A DNA stretch of 64,000 nt from Bacillota bacterium (GCA_023393065.1 JAEWMX010000015.1:275293-339292); one strand, 5' to 3'; shown: positions 9,345 to 18,657, counted from the first letter of the stretch. Program-made: numbers and translations. Notes: generated from the sequence alone by a model not told the origin.

Positions 9345-10244
9345 TTACCCCTTAATGCCAGTTCCTGCCACGCTTTGCATGAATTGCTTTTGTAAAAGCG
9401 CAAAGAGCAAGACGACGGGAACCATGGCAATCAATGTCGCGACCGAGACATAATTCCAAGGCACGAGATATGAGCTCGAGCCGCTTTGATATAAGTTTTC
9501 GAAAATCGTGATGCTGTTAGCCATGACCCAATTCGACTTATCGCTAATGTAGAGGGCAGGACCATAGAGATCATTATATGTGCCGACAAAGTACAAGAGG
9601 ATGACGGTCACCACCGCCGGTTTGTTAAGCGGGAGGGCGATAGTGAAGAAAATTCTCAGCTCGCTGGCCCCTTCCATCCGCGCGGCTTCTACTAGAGGCT
9701 TCGGAAGTGTCTCGAAGAATTGTTTAAATAAGAAGATGACGAAGACATCGGTGGCGAACCACGAAGCGATCCATAGCGGGATGAAGGCCACTTCTTTTAA
9801 ACCGGTATTGACCATAAATTCGTAGATGGGGACGCCGAGAAGTTCACCCGGTATCATCATCGTGCTCAAGAGCGCGAAAAAGATAATCTTCTTACCCGGA
9901 AACTTAAACATGGCAAAGCCATAACCCGCTAATGAGCATGTCAGAATGGTTCCCGTCGCCTTTAAGACAAAGATGAGCATCGTGTTTAAGAACATTCTGA
10001 TAATGTTGTAGTCGGGATGTGATAAGACAAAGCGGAAATTATCAAATAGGGCAAAGGAGTGAGGAAACATCGTCGCTTGAGTCGAAGCCTCGGCCAAGTC
10101 CTTCATCGCCGTAATGATCAGATAATACAAGGGCAGCAAGGCGACAACAGAAAATACGACGAGGAGAAGATAGGTAAAGACGCGACGGGTTTTAGCTTTC
10201 TTCGTTTTTTCGTATGGTTTTAGGTGCATCGCGCGCTCTGCCAT
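9345..10244 (-). CDS. ABC sugar importer permease, MalG-type
   Basis: 299 residues with about six transmembrane segments and the EAA loop (EAARMEGAS...LPLNKP, about residues 190-215) that docks the ATPase. This is the CUT1-type inner permease that pairs with the MalF-like protein encoded just upstream and the solute-binding lipoprotein before that. The start lies one base after the stop of that permease gene, indicating coupled translation. The substrate is inferred to be a mannose-containing oligosaccharide from the flanking GH125/GH130 genes. Confidence 0.93.
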   Translation of the reverse strand: MAERAMHLKPYEKTKKAKTRRVFTYLLLVVFSVVALLPLYYLIITAMKDLAEASTQATMFPHSFALFDNFRFVLSHPDYNIIRMFLNTMLIFVLKATGTILTCSLAGYGFAMFKFPGKKIIFFALLSTMMIPGELLGVPIYEFMVNTGLKEVAFIPLWIASWFATDVFVIFLFKQFFETLPKPLVEAARMEGASELRIFFTIALPLNKPAVVTVILLYFVGTYNDLYGPALYISDKSNWVMANSITIFENLYQSGSSSYLVPWNYVSVATLIAMVPVVLLFALLQKQFMQSVAGTGIKG

Positions 10245-10245
10245 C

Positions 10246-11187
10246 TTATCTTAAATCCTTTTTCACATAAAATTTGGATAGGGCAAACTGCACGAGGGTC
10301 AAACCTAAAATGATAAGGAAGAAAAGCCAAGCCATCGCTGCCGCATATCCGAGTCTAAACGGAGTATTAAAAGCGGTCATAAACATGTAGATGGGGAATA
10401 GGAGTGTCGAATTTGAAGGCCAGCCTGACCCGTTGCCCATGACAAAGGCGAGGGAGAAGGAACGAAGACCATCGATCGTGATCAAAATCACATTAAAGAA
10501 AATGATCGGAGAAATCATCGGTAGCGTAATCTTATAAAACTGTTGCCATTTGCTCGCCCCTTCGATTTCCGCCACTTCGTAGTACTCTTCAGGAATTTCC
10601 TGCAAAGCCGCCAGAAACACAACCATCTTGACACCGAAGCCAAACGAGCTGATGAGAATCATCGTGAACAGAGCCGAACTTGGAGAAGCGTACCATAGAG
10701 GCGGATCGCTGACCCCAAAAGCCGTCAGGATATTGTTGATTAAGCCCGTCGCTGGATTTAAGAGATTTTTGTAGACGGCGCCGACGGCAAAGGAAGGAAT
10801 GATAAAAGGCAAAAAATAGATGGTTCGAAATGCCCCCAACATTTTTACTTTGCTATTAAGAAGCATCGCCAAGACGAGCGAGGTAATCAAAACAAAGACG
10901 CCGCTCACCACAGCAAAGATGAGACTCTGCTGAATCGATTTGGCAAACATCGCGTCTTGGGTGATGGCATACATGTAGTTTTCTAAACCGACAAACTCCG
11001 ATGTTCCTTCATATAGAGATTTATCGGTAAGAGATAAAATGAAGGTTCGAATGATCGGATAAAAGTAAAAAAGGAAGAAGCCGAGAATGGCCATTCCGCC
11101 AAAAATCAAGAAGTGCTTGTAGTTGCGATGAAAGTTCTGTCTAAAAGACAGCTTACGAGGTTGAAGCAATCCTACATCTCTTTTCAT
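10246..11187 (-). CDS. ABC sugar importer permease, MalF/UgpA-type
   Basis: 313 residues with about six transmembrane helices and an EAA motif (EVAEIEGASKWQ...LPMISP). It forms the heterodimeric channel with the MalG-type permease. The ribosome site GGAGCTTAGCG precedes the ATG. It lies two bases after the stop of the binding-protein gene. No ATPase gene is found in this locus, as is common for Firmicutes CUT1 importers that share one MsmK/UgpC-like ATPase. Confidence 0.93.
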   Translation of the reverse strand: MKRDVGLLQPRKLSFRQNFHRNYKHFLIFGGMAILGFFLFYFYPIIRTFILSLTDKSLYEGTSEFVGLENYMYAITQDAMFAKSIQQSLIFAVVSGVFVLITSLVLAMLLNSKVKMLGAFRTIYFLPFIIPSFAVGAVYKNLLNPATGLINNILTAFGVSDPPLWYASPSSALFTMILISSFGFGVKMVVFLAALQEIPEEYYEVAEIEGASKWQQFYKITLPMISPIIFFNVILITIDGLRSFSLAFVMGNGSGWPSNSTLLFPIYMFMTAFNTPFRLGYAAAMAWLFFLIILGLTLVQFALSKFYVKKDLR

Positions 11188-11189
11188 CG

Positions 11190-12506
11190 CTAAGCTCCGT
11201 AAAGTCCTCGATAATAGGCGTCGACATTATTTTTAATGGTCGTCAGCACCTGCACGACATCGCTCTTAGAGCCGCGCCCTTCATACATCAATAGATAGAT
11301 TTCGCTCATGACCATCTCGCGCATGACTTTTGAAAAGTCGCGCTCATCAGGAAGCGTCAAGGCTTTATCCATCGCGTCAAAGACGACATCAATTGAAATA
11401 TCTTTTTGTTCATTCTCCGGAAGAGTCGCGATGAGCATTTCCATATTTTTTAAAGCGCTGACTTTGCCGTATTTATACATCTGGAGAGCTCCTTGTTCGC
11501 CGGTCCACAATTCCAGAAAGGCAAAGGCGCCTTTAACATTATCGCTACGAACAGATATGCCAAAGGCATCGGCCGATATTTCGCCACCGCGCGCCTCGGG
11601 AATGCCAACCGGTGTCGGAAGCACTTGAATATCCCAGTCGAGACCGAGGGCATCATAGCTGTACCAATCGCCCATATGCCCACCGAAAATCATCGCTACA
11701 TTGCCACCCATGAAGGAGGCATCGGCTGTCAACTCGATGGCATCGGGAGCAAACTTCGTGTTCGTATCACCCATCGATTTCTCGCGAAAGAAAGTCGTGG
11801 CCGCTATCGCTTCTTGCGAAGTCAAGGCGCAGATGTGATTATTTGAATCAGGTTCATAAAATGAGCCACCCATCTGATTGACATAAACGAGCCACTCGCC
11901 CCACCAATTCAACTGCGTTTCGGCCCCATATTGCGAATAGGTGGGATTTGCCATTGAACCCGTGTATTTAGAAAGCGCTACACCAGCTTTTTGATAGTCT
12001 TGATAGTCCCAATCCGCTTGTGGATAGACGCTGTCTGATGGACCTAATTCCAAGGCGGTGCGCAAATCGGCGGCCGAGTTGTCAAAGAGCGTCTTATTAT
12101 AGTAAAGAAGGGAAGTGTTTACCGAAGTCGGTAAAGCATAGACCTTGTCATCAATCGTCAAGGCCTGCATTAAACTATCGATATATTTATCGGTGCTGAC
12201 GACATCGCTATCATCAATTAAAGAAGACAGATCGCGCAGACTATTTTTCATCGAACTGACGAGGACGGTGCTCGTCTTGATGATATCCGGCTCGTTTTTC
12301 GTACCGATCAGTTTGCCGATGTCTTGACCGTATGTCGCCTTGATTTCGTATCCGGTCTGAGCGGTAAAATAGGCAAAAAGTTCGTCGTAGCGGCCTTCGT
12401 CTTCGACATCGAGAGCAATTTGCAAAACATTGCTCGAGGGACCACATCCGACAAGAAGTGATGTAGCTAAGAGCGAGAGCGAGAAGGCGTGTTTCAACTT
12501 ACTCAT
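11190..12506 (-). CDS. Sugar-binding lipoprotein of the ABC importer
   Basis: 438 residues with lipobox LLVGC (Cys about 21). It has the layout of a family 1 extracellular solute-binding protein: a YALPTSVNTSLLYYNK segment in the first lobe, a W/Y-rich ligand pocket (NWWGEWLVYVNQ), and FGGHMGDWYS in the second lobe. It delivers oligosaccharide to the two permeases that follow. The start codon lies inside the last codons of the upstream GH130 gene (8-bp overlap) with a GGAGGTAACC ribosome site. The ligand is presumed to be a manno-oligosaccharide. Confidence 0.92.
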   Translation of the reverse strand: MSKLKHAFSLSLLATSLLVGCGPSSNVLQIALDVEDEGRYDELFAYFTAQTGYEIKATYGQDIGKLIGTKNEPDIIKTSTVLVSSMKNSLRDLSSLIDDSDVVSTDKYIDSLMQALTIDDKVYALPTSVNTSLLYYNKTLFDNSAADLRTALELGPSDSVYPQADWDYQDYQKAGVALSKYTGSMANPTYSQYGAETQLNWWGEWLVYVNQMGGSFYEPDSNNHICALTSQEAIAATTFFREKSMGDTNTKFAPDAIELTADASFMGGNVAMIFGGHMGDWYSYDALGLDWDIQVLPTPVGIPEARGGEISADAFGISVRSDNVKGAFAFLELWTGEQGALQMYKYGKVSALKNMEMLIATLPENEQKDISIDVVFDAMDKALTLPDERDFSKVMREMVMSEIYLLMYEGRGSKSDVVQVLTTIKNNVDAYYRGLYGA

Positions 12507-13533
12507 CGGTTACCTCCTCCATATTAGCGAATATCTCTTCGAGAGAAATCTTGCATCGAGCGATGTTTTCATCGCATACACCATAATATATGTTGACATC
12601 ATTTTTGTTTCTTGTTAATCCACAGGTGAACACGACATCGTTGAAGAAGCCGCTTTTTTCATAATCTTCAGTCGGCGAAAGAAGCGGTTTCTTGCTTCTC
12701 ATCAAAACGCGTTTCGGATTGTCTTTATCAAGAAGCAAAGAGGCGAGATGATAGCGCTGATTTTCATCGGCTAAGTGGTAGATGGCAATCCAGCCGCGCT
12801 CTGTCAAAAAAGGCACTGCACCAGCCCCGACGCGCGCTGCTTTTTGATAAGTGGGGCGCGCCCCTTTGACAATTTGATGATTGCCCCAATGCAAGAGGTC
12901 GGGGCTTTCAGCTATCCACATGTCAAGATGGCCGAAATCGCTTTTGCTCGGCCGATGAAAAAGATAGTATAGCCCGCCAATTTTCTGGGGAAAAATCACG
13001 GAATCCTTGTTGTCAAATGGCAAGATGATGCCAAGTCTTTTAAAAGTGCGGAAATCGTCGGTTACCATCAAAGCGACATTGATGCCGTTTTCGCTAATTG
13101 CGGAGTAGGTGATATAGAATTTGCCGTCGATTTCAGTGATGCGCGGATCTTCGATACCATAGCTCTCGTATTCGGTTTCAGGCATTATCTTAATTCCAGT
13201 AAAAGTGAAATTCTCTCCATCATCGCTTATAGCGACGCGGAAATGCGAGATGGATGTCAGATAATTTTGCTCATGATTGCGAATGACGCGAGCATCAGCA
13301 AAATCATAGTTGGAATCATGGCGATCGATTTTGATATATTTGATGTCGCGGTTGTTATATGTGGGAACGAGGAAGTGCCTTTTTTCTTCGCTTTGAGCAA
13401 TTTCTGCAACGCGAACGAGCATAATAATCGAGTGATTCGCGATTGTGACGGCCGGATTAAAAGCGCCGAGGACGCTCAATTGCGGACGGCTCGCTTCGAT
13501 ATCGGATTTTCGAATAATTAGTTTCTTTTCCAT
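12499..13533 (-). CDS. Cytoplasmic GH130 mannoside phosphorylase
   Basis: 344 residues, no signal peptide, close to the usual size of single-domain GH130 enzymes. Signatures include SYGIEDPRIT near residue 126 (the GxEDPR catalytic-site motif), FHRPSKSDFGHLDMW, ARVGAGAVP and a late FNDVVFTCG. GH130 phosphorylases split beta-mannosides with phosphate to give mannose-1-phosphate. Located in the cytoplasm beside the importer, and in a genome region that also has a phosphohexomutase and mannose-6-phosphate isomerase, this is the best candidate for the phosphorolytic step. Substrate linkage (beta-1,2 or beta-1,4) is not decidable here. Confidence 0.9.
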   Translation of the reverse strand: MEKKLIIRKSDIEASRPQLSVLGAFNPAVTIANHSIIMLVRVAEIAQSEEKRHFLVPTYNNRDIKYIKIDRHDSNYDFADARVIRNHEQNYLTSISHFRVAISDDGENFTFTGIKIMPETEYESYGIEDPRITEIDGKFYITYSAISENGINVALMVTDDFRTFKRLGIILPFDNKDSVIFPQKIGGLYYLFHRPSKSDFGHLDMWIAESPDLLHWGNHQIVKGARPTYQKAARVGAGAVPFLTERGWIAIYHLADENQRYHLASLLLDKDNPKRVLMRSKKPLLSPTEDYEKSGFFNDVVFTCGLTRNKNDVNIYYGVCDENIARCKISLEEIFANMEEVTDE

Positions 13534-13538
13534 TTTTA

Positions 13539-15386
13539 CTACCTTAAGGCATACATCTTAAAGGAGCGAATGCCCATTTCGGCATCGGCGAATTGTTCGC
13601 CGATATCGCTGCCGTTGACGACGAGATAAATGCGGAAATGGCTCTCGGCAGGCACAAATGTCCATTCGTGGACACCAATGGTATTACCGGAAACAACTTT
13701 CAACGGATTATTATTTAACACTGTCTCCCCATCTTCGGCATAGTAGACTATTTTGATCTCCCACATCGTTTTGACATAGTCATTTTTCTGATTCAAGGAA
13801 GCGACATCGAGTAGCATCGTCATAGCTTTCTCGCTTTCGATAGTCAAGTTTTTGCTGATGATACCGCCGAAACAGTATTTGGCTTCGCTATATTTATTTT
13901 GTTTAATATAAAGAACATCGCCGGAAACGCGCAAAGAGGCTGGGCTCAATGTACGGGTCAGCCGATCTTGACTATCATCATTGCGATCGGGAATCAACCA
14001 TTCACTATCATCGAGAAAATCGCTTGGATAGTAATTGCCGACCAAGGCGGCCGGAATGACATCGAGCTCGTATTTGTAGACACTTCCCGTCGAGGTGACG
14101 ACAATCGTCTTTTCGACATATCGCCCGAGATAGTTCCATGAGCCATCATATATGGCGTATTGAACTTTCGCGGCCGAAGAATATGATTCCTGATATAAAC
14201 TCTCATCGATTAAACGATATATCGTGGCGCTAGAAACTCCTGATAAATAAAGATTAAATGATGAAATATCAGCGACTCGATGGGTTTGGGCCTCGGCTGT
14301 GTGGGCGCTTGATAAGGGGTCAAAGTAATTTTCGATTACCCGCGTTTCTTGATATAGATGGTCATCTAAAGCAAGCATGGCTTCGACATTTGTCGTCTGA
14401 AAGATCTCACTGCCCCATGTGGTGGCAAAAAGGTCGCCGAATCTTTCGCGATCGACACTTGATCCACCGTAAGTAAGAGTCGCCAACTCAGTCTTTAGAC
14501 TGCTGGGATTTTCGAAACCGCTTAAGACATCAATAAGTATTTTTTGAAACTTGCTCTGATCAATTTTTGATTTCGCGATGATATATGTTCGCCCGACATT
14601 AATAAAGCTCAACACGCCTGCATCGCTGATTGCGGCAATCTCCGGTTTTTCTGAGGACCAGGCAATCGCTTGGTCTTCGATTGAAGAGGGAAGCACCGAA
14701 GCGCTTAAAGCTATGCTTTGGCTTCCTTTTAATTTGGCGATTGTCCCGCCTGAAATATCAGGGCTTTGGACTTCTACGCCGGTGACGGCAGCCATGTTGT
14801 TATAAATAGCGAGGTGACCAAGAACTAGTTCGGCCGTCTGCCGCTCGCCATCTGGTCCCTTGGCTAGGATGTGGAAACTGCATTTCTTAATCATGTCATC
14901 GTACCACCAGCCGTTTTCATAACCGGGGTCAGGCGAGGTGCGTCGCGTGACAAATTTTTCAGAGAGCATCGAGTCGACGACATTGACCGATATAAGCCCG
15001 GTCGTCCCTTCGTCAGCTAGGACATAAAAGGTCTCGTTGACGCCTTCGACAGCCAATTTGATGACATACTGAGAATAGCAACTGATGACATCCATCTCGA
15101 AAATGACGGCCTTGGAAAAATCAAGAGAGAGCATCGGCGTCTGGACACCGCCGTAATTGTCGAGGCTCGCATCTGTGTTCCAGATAATCGCCGTATCGTT
15201 TTTGTCATTGTAATTGGCAAGGCCTGGAGGCGTCGCGCTACCAAACTTAGATATATTGAGCGCGCTGTAGACAATACTTTCGCCGTTCCACAAAGGAAAA
15301 TCTCCGCTTGTGCTCGTATCGCTCGGATCACAAGCGGTCAAGAGCAAGGCCAGCATTAATAATTTGAAAATTTCTTTTCGCATCAT
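13539..15386 (-). CDS. Big_2-containing surface lipoprotein of unknown function
   Basis: About 616 residues from the ATG at 15386; a second ATG follows at 15383 and GGAG lies 5-8 bases upstream. Lipobox LLTAC. A beta-rich N-terminal region (about 30-190) is followed by a Big_2-type Ig domain (about 195-275; VTGVEVQSPDI...AIAWSSEKPEIAAIS...GRTYI) and a long C-terminal region with no family I recognise (FNLYLSGVSSATIY, VAKYEL-like strands). The gap to the upstream gene is 10 bp. It is probably an extracellular glycan-binding or scaffold component of the mannoside operon. An unusual glycosidase cannot be excluded. Confidence 0.75.
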   Translation of the reverse strand: MMRKEIFKLLMLALLLTACDPSDTSTSGDFPLWNGESIVYSALNISKFGSATPPGLANYNDKNDTAIIWNTDASLDNYGGVQTPMLSLDFSKAVIFEMDVISCYSQYVIKLAVEGVNETFYVLADEGTTGLISVNVVDSMLSEKFVTRRTSPDPGYENGWWYDDMIKKCSFHILAKGPDGERQTAELVLGHLAIYNNMAAVTGVEVQSPDISGGTIAKLKGSQSIALSASVLPSSIEDQAIAWSSEKPEIAAISDAGVLSFINVGRTYIIAKSKIDQSKFQKILIDVLSGFENPSSLKTELATLTYGGSSVDRERFGDLFATTWGSEIFQTTNVEAMLALDDHLYQETRVIENYFDPLSSAHTAEAQTHRVADISSFNLYLSGVSSATIYRLIDESLYQESYSSAAKVQYAIYDGSWNYLGRYVEKTIVVTSTGSVYKYELDVIPAALVGNYYPSDFLDDSEWLIPDRNDDSQDRLTRTLSPASLRVSGDVLYIKQNKYSEAKYCFGGIISKNLTIESEKAMTMLLDVASLNQKNDYVKTMWEIKIVYYAEDGETVLNNNPLKVVSGNTIGVHEWTFVPAESHFRIYLVVNGSDIGEQFADAEMGIRSFKMYALR

Positions 15387-15396
15387 GCGTTCTCCA

Positions 15397-17412
15397 TCAC
15401 CGGCAGACGACGCGCTTAGTGACATAATCGCGCAAGCCGTTTTTCGTTTCAATATCGACTCTTAATGTATAATCTGTATCCGGCAGCATACTTTTTTGAT
15501 AGCTGAATTCGGAAAGGGGTTCGCCATCGTAAGCTAATATGCTTCCAAATGATATTTTCATGTTAATAACTTCATCATCGATTGGGGTAAAGGTTTCGAA
15601 GCGCAAGACGCTCGAAGAGGTGAGCTCGGCGCGTGTCGATAAATCGACAAAGTTCACAGCGGCTTGATAGCGGGAGAAGATTTTACGGTCGAGCAAGATG
15701 ACATTTTCATCAGGGTATGCCATTGGAACGCGGCTATTGGGCAAGACGCGAATGACCTTGGCGTTCTTCGCTGGGATGCGAAGTTGGATTGTGCCGTCCA
15801 CATTCGTTGCAGCGAATCCATTAGAAACCAAATCGAAAATGTTGACTTTGCTCTTTCCACAGGCAAAAGATATGATTTTGTCTTCATCGAATGGATTGTA
15901 AAAGAGATAGCTTGGGTATTCGTTATCACCGAAACTATCAGTTGCATTGAGATCTATTTTCAGCACGCCATCGATGTTTGTCTCTTCAACAAGGGCGCCC
16001 ATTCCGCCGATAAAAGCCGAACTGTATATGCTTAAATCACTCAGCTGACCAAACATGGTTGTCGCATCTCCCATGGCATAGCCATTGATCGAATTATAAC
16101 TATTGCGAAAGCCTTCATAAGCAAGAGAACCACGAAAATCAAAAGGAAGGTAATGGTCCATCGATTGATGGCTCAAGGAAAGGCTTTGAGGAAAGAAATT
16201 GCGAGCGTTATTAGTTAAATTCAGCATATATTTGCCGATGCTTGCCGCATAGCGAGCATCATATTTAACTAGGGGGGCTAAGACAGTGGCTAAGTGTAGC
16301 GAGTTCATCAAGAAAGCATAATCGCCTGCTTGGCCGACCAATCCGTCAACCGGATAATTGCCAAAACTTCCATTCATCACCGACCACCCTGGGCGAAAGG
16401 CCGAATCGCCATCAAAGACATAGTCAATAAACTTGCCAACATCGTACTCCGTGCCGTGATCGCGATTTAAAATAGACGCGACTAAAGGAGCATAATCAGT
16501 TAGAGCTTCATAATTGGGGTTCTTTTGATAAGTCTGCAAATAATTGAGTACTGTTTTTGCTCCTTCGAGGTATTTTGGATTTTTCGTCATCTGATAGGCC
16601 GAATAAAACAAAAAGGCCAATCCGCCATTAGGGGGTTCGATGTGATCTCCGATTAGCGTTGGGGCTTCTAAAACGACATTAAAGCCGACAAATTCATAAG
16701 AAATTTCATCATCCAAGACGAAATGAGGTAATGCTTCGAGCCATTGATCGGCGCCATTTAAGACGATTTCGCGCATAAACGGTGTATTAGGATATAAATC
16801 GTAAAGGCGAGCGAACATAATTTGCGGAAAGATATCATACCAAAAGCTCTGTCCTTGCAAACCGACATTATGCACTAATTTGCTACCGGTATCGTAACTA
16901 GCAAACGTCATCTCGACGAAATCGCGTTCGAAATCACCAAAAATTTGTTTTTGCTTGTCGATTCCGGCATAGCTTGAACCTAAGACCGAAGAGATTGTCG
17001 TCATCGCTTCGCTTCCGGCGCTTGACACGCGGTTATCGCCAACATAAGAAGGAAAGCCAAAGGTCCGTTTTAAATACCCGGTTTCAAGCGGATTATAATC
17101 GTTTGTTTCGCGCGATTGCACAACCCAGTAACCAAGCGGGCTCCAAGTCGAACTGTCGTCTTCGATGTACACGGGAATTTGCACTTCATCACTATCGGCA
17201 AAAGAGAAAAGAACTTCGTCTAACTCACGCGCCTTTTGGCGGTAATCAAAATAGCGATACGAACTTGGAATATCGGGGAAATCAGCGATTTTATCGACTG
17301 TTTTGATAATCTCTTGATTTTTCGGAAAATAACTGACTGACGCGCATCCACTTAATAAAATAGTAAAAACACATGCGGGAGTCAGTAAGTTATGGGAGAT
17401 TTTGCGTGCCAT
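15397..17412 (-). CDS. Lipoprotein with probable alpha/alpha-toroid glycosidase-like fold, first gene of the mannoside operon
   Basis: 671 residues with lipobox LLSGC. The middle (about 160-470) is helical with repeated aromatic/acidic blocks (FWYDIFPQIMFARLYDLYP, EPPNGGLAFLFYSAYQM, RPGWSVMNGSFGNYPVDG, NGYAMGDATTMFG), resembling (alpha/alpha)6 barrel glycosidases or lyases. The C-terminal part (about 480-670) is a beta-sandwich of the kind that caps such enzymes. I cannot assign it to a named GH family. The ATG at 17412 lies only about 16 bases from the -10 box and has no clear ribosome site. The signal sequence begins immediately, so this start is well supported despite that. Confidence 0.72.
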   Translation of the reverse strand: MARKISHNLLTPACVFTILLSGCASVSYFPKNQEIIKTVDKIADFPDIPSSYRYFDYRQKARELDEVLFSFADSDEVQIPVYIEDDSSTWSPLGYWVVQSRETNDYNPLETGYLKRTFGFPSYVGDNRVSSAGSEAMTTISSVLGSSYAGIDKQKQIFGDFERDFVEMTFASYDTGSKLVHNVGLQGQSFWYDIFPQIMFARLYDLYPNTPFMREIVLNGADQWLEALPHFVLDDEISYEFVGFNVVLEAPTLIGDHIEPPNGGLAFLFYSAYQMTKNPKYLEGAKTVLNYLQTYQKNPNYEALTDYAPLVASILNRDHGTEYDVGKFIDYVFDGDSAFRPGWSVMNGSFGNYPVDGLVGQAGDYAFLMNSLHLATVLAPLVKYDARYAASIGKYMLNLTNNARNFFPQSLSLSHQSMDHYLPFDFRGSLAYEGFRNSYNSINGYAMGDATTMFGQLSDLSIYSSAFIGGMGALVEETNIDGVLKIDLNATDSFGDNEYPSYLFYNPFDEDKIISFACGKSKVNIFDLVSNGFAATNVDGTIQLRIPAKNAKVIRVLPNSRVPMAYPDENVILLDRKIFSRYQAAVNFVDLSTRAELTSSSVLRFETFTPIDDEVINMKISFGSILAYDGEPLSEFSYQKSMLPDTDYTLRVDIETKNGLRDYVTKRVVCR

Positions 17413-17428
17413 AGTTCTATTGAAGTCT

Positions 17429-17458
17429 ATTATAACATGAACGCATAAAACTCGTCAC
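17429..17458 (-). promoter_or_regulatory. Promoter of the mannoside operon
   Basis: On the minus strand a perfect TATAAT (17429-17434) preceded by TGT (extended -10) and an 18-bp spacer from GTGACG (17453-17458). The predicted start near 17422 leaves a leader of only about 10 nt before the ATG at 17412. Confidence 0.7.
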
Positions 17459-17461
17459 ATA

Positions 17462-17503
17462 TTTTAATCTTTTTTTAATCTATGTTTAATTTATTTTTTA
17501 ATC
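17462..17503. repeat. Helically phased TTTTAATC direct repeats upstream of the operon promoter
   Basis: TTTTAATC occurs at 17462, 17473 and 17496, with a degenerate copy (GTTTAATT) at 17484. The spacing is 11, 11 and 12 bp. The array sits directly upstream of the -35 box, where activator sites or an A/T-tract bend (UP-like element) would act. Confidence 0.6.
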
Positions 17504-17525
17504 TTAAAATTGCTAATTAATCAAA

Positions 17526-18518
17526 TTATTTGAGGGTTTTTACCGAGTCTCGTTCGACGAGATGAGACTTGACTTGCACGACGCTGATCTTTTTGTTTTT
17601 CAGCGCTTCCGCCATCACGTTGAAGGCCTTGCGGGCAGCACTATCTTTGTGCAAGCCGATCGAGGTGAGTTTCGGCATTAAGCTATCGCAGAGATTGGTG
17701 TTATCGAAACTGACGACTGAAACATCAGAGGGCACGCGCATATTACTCATTGCAAGCATCGCGTAAAGCCGTTGTGCGGCTGAGTCGCAATGGCAGACAT
17801 AAGCGGTTGGTTTTTGTTCGGTTTCGGGAAGGTGCAGCAGTTCTTGACGACGTTCGATGTTTTCGTTGATGTGCCAGCTTGGATTGACTACAAGCTTCTC
17901 TTCTTTTAAGGCTTTTAAATAGCCAAAATAGCGATCGGCTATCGAGTTAGTCGAACTTATGTCGCCGATAAAACCGATGTGGCGATGGCCTTTTTGAATC
18001 AGATACTTTGTAAGCATATATGACATTTGATAATTATCGACGAATATATAGTTGCAAGCATAGATAGGTGAATAGTAATCGATGAAGACGGTCGGTATCG
18101 CATGACCGGCAAATTCCTTGATGATTTTCTCTCCTACTTCACCGGCGAAAAATATCCCATCTGGCTTAAATGTCGAAATCACACCGTTAATTTTATTAAT
18201 CGTTTGATCGTCCTCGATAAAAGCGACTTGCAAAATGCTATTAGCGGCATTGCATTCAGCGCTTAAAAAATAGAAGATAGTCGAGTAAAACTGTTCGGAT
18301 GGAGTGAGAAAGAAATCCTGGCGAATAAAAAAGAGAAAACGCTTTTTGGTTATGCCGATCTTTGAACTTTTGTTCACATAACCGACCGCTTTGGCGTGAG
18401 CTTTAATCTTCTTGCGCAGTTTTTCACTCACCCCTTTTTGGTTATTGAGAGCTTTAAACACGGCAACGGTGCTGACTCCCATTTTGGTGGCGATTGATTC
18501 AAGTGTTACTTTTGCCAT
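17526..18518 (-). CDS. LacI-family transcriptional regulator
   Basis: 330 residues. The N-terminal helix-turn-helix (TLESIATKMGVSTVAVFKALNNQKGVS, about 4-30) is a canonical LacI DNA-binding head, followed by a periplasmic-binding-protein-like effector domain. Ribosome site AGGAGAGTTGT. It sits between the isomerase/mutase pair and the mannoside operon and is transcribed in the same direction, so it is the obvious regulator of both, probably as a repressor released by a mannose-derived sugar. A short-palindrome operator candidate lies upstream of its own start. Confidence 0.93.
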   Translation of the reverse strand: MAKVTLESIATKMGVSTVAVFKALNNQKGVSEKLRKKIKAHAKAVGYVNKSSKIGITKKRFLFFIRQDFFLTPSEQFYSTIFYFLSAECNAANSILQVAFIEDDQTINKINGVISTFKPDGIFFAGEVGEKIIKEFAGHAIPTVFIDYYSPIYACNYIFVDNYQMSYMLTKYLIQKGHRHIGFIGDISSTNSIADRYFGYLKALKEEKLVVNPSWHINENIERRQELLHLPETEQKPTAYVCHCDSAAQRLYAMLAMSNMRVPSDVSVVSFDNTNLCDSLMPKLTSIGLHKDSAARKAFNVMAEALKNKKISVVQVKSHLVERDSVKTLK

Positions 18519-18561
18519 ACAACTCTCCTATCAATATTTAAAAAGTTAATTTTGCGACTAC

Positions 18562-18597
18562 AAATGGCCTTTTCCATTTTATATCTTAACCAGTTAA
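18562..18597. promoter_or_regulatory. Putative LacI operator and second inverted repeat
   Basis: TTAACCAGTTAA at 18586-18597 has 5-bp palindromic arms around a 2-bp centre, the usual shape of LacI-family operators. A second inverted repeat, AAATGG-6 nt-CCATTT (18562-18579), lies between it and the LacI start at 18518. Both fall in the regulator's presumed promoter/leader, suggesting autoregulation. Confidence 0.5.
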
Positions 18598-18657
18598 TTA
18601 AAATAAATCAAAAAAGAATAATAAAAATAATCGACACAAATTGTGAAAATAAATTGT

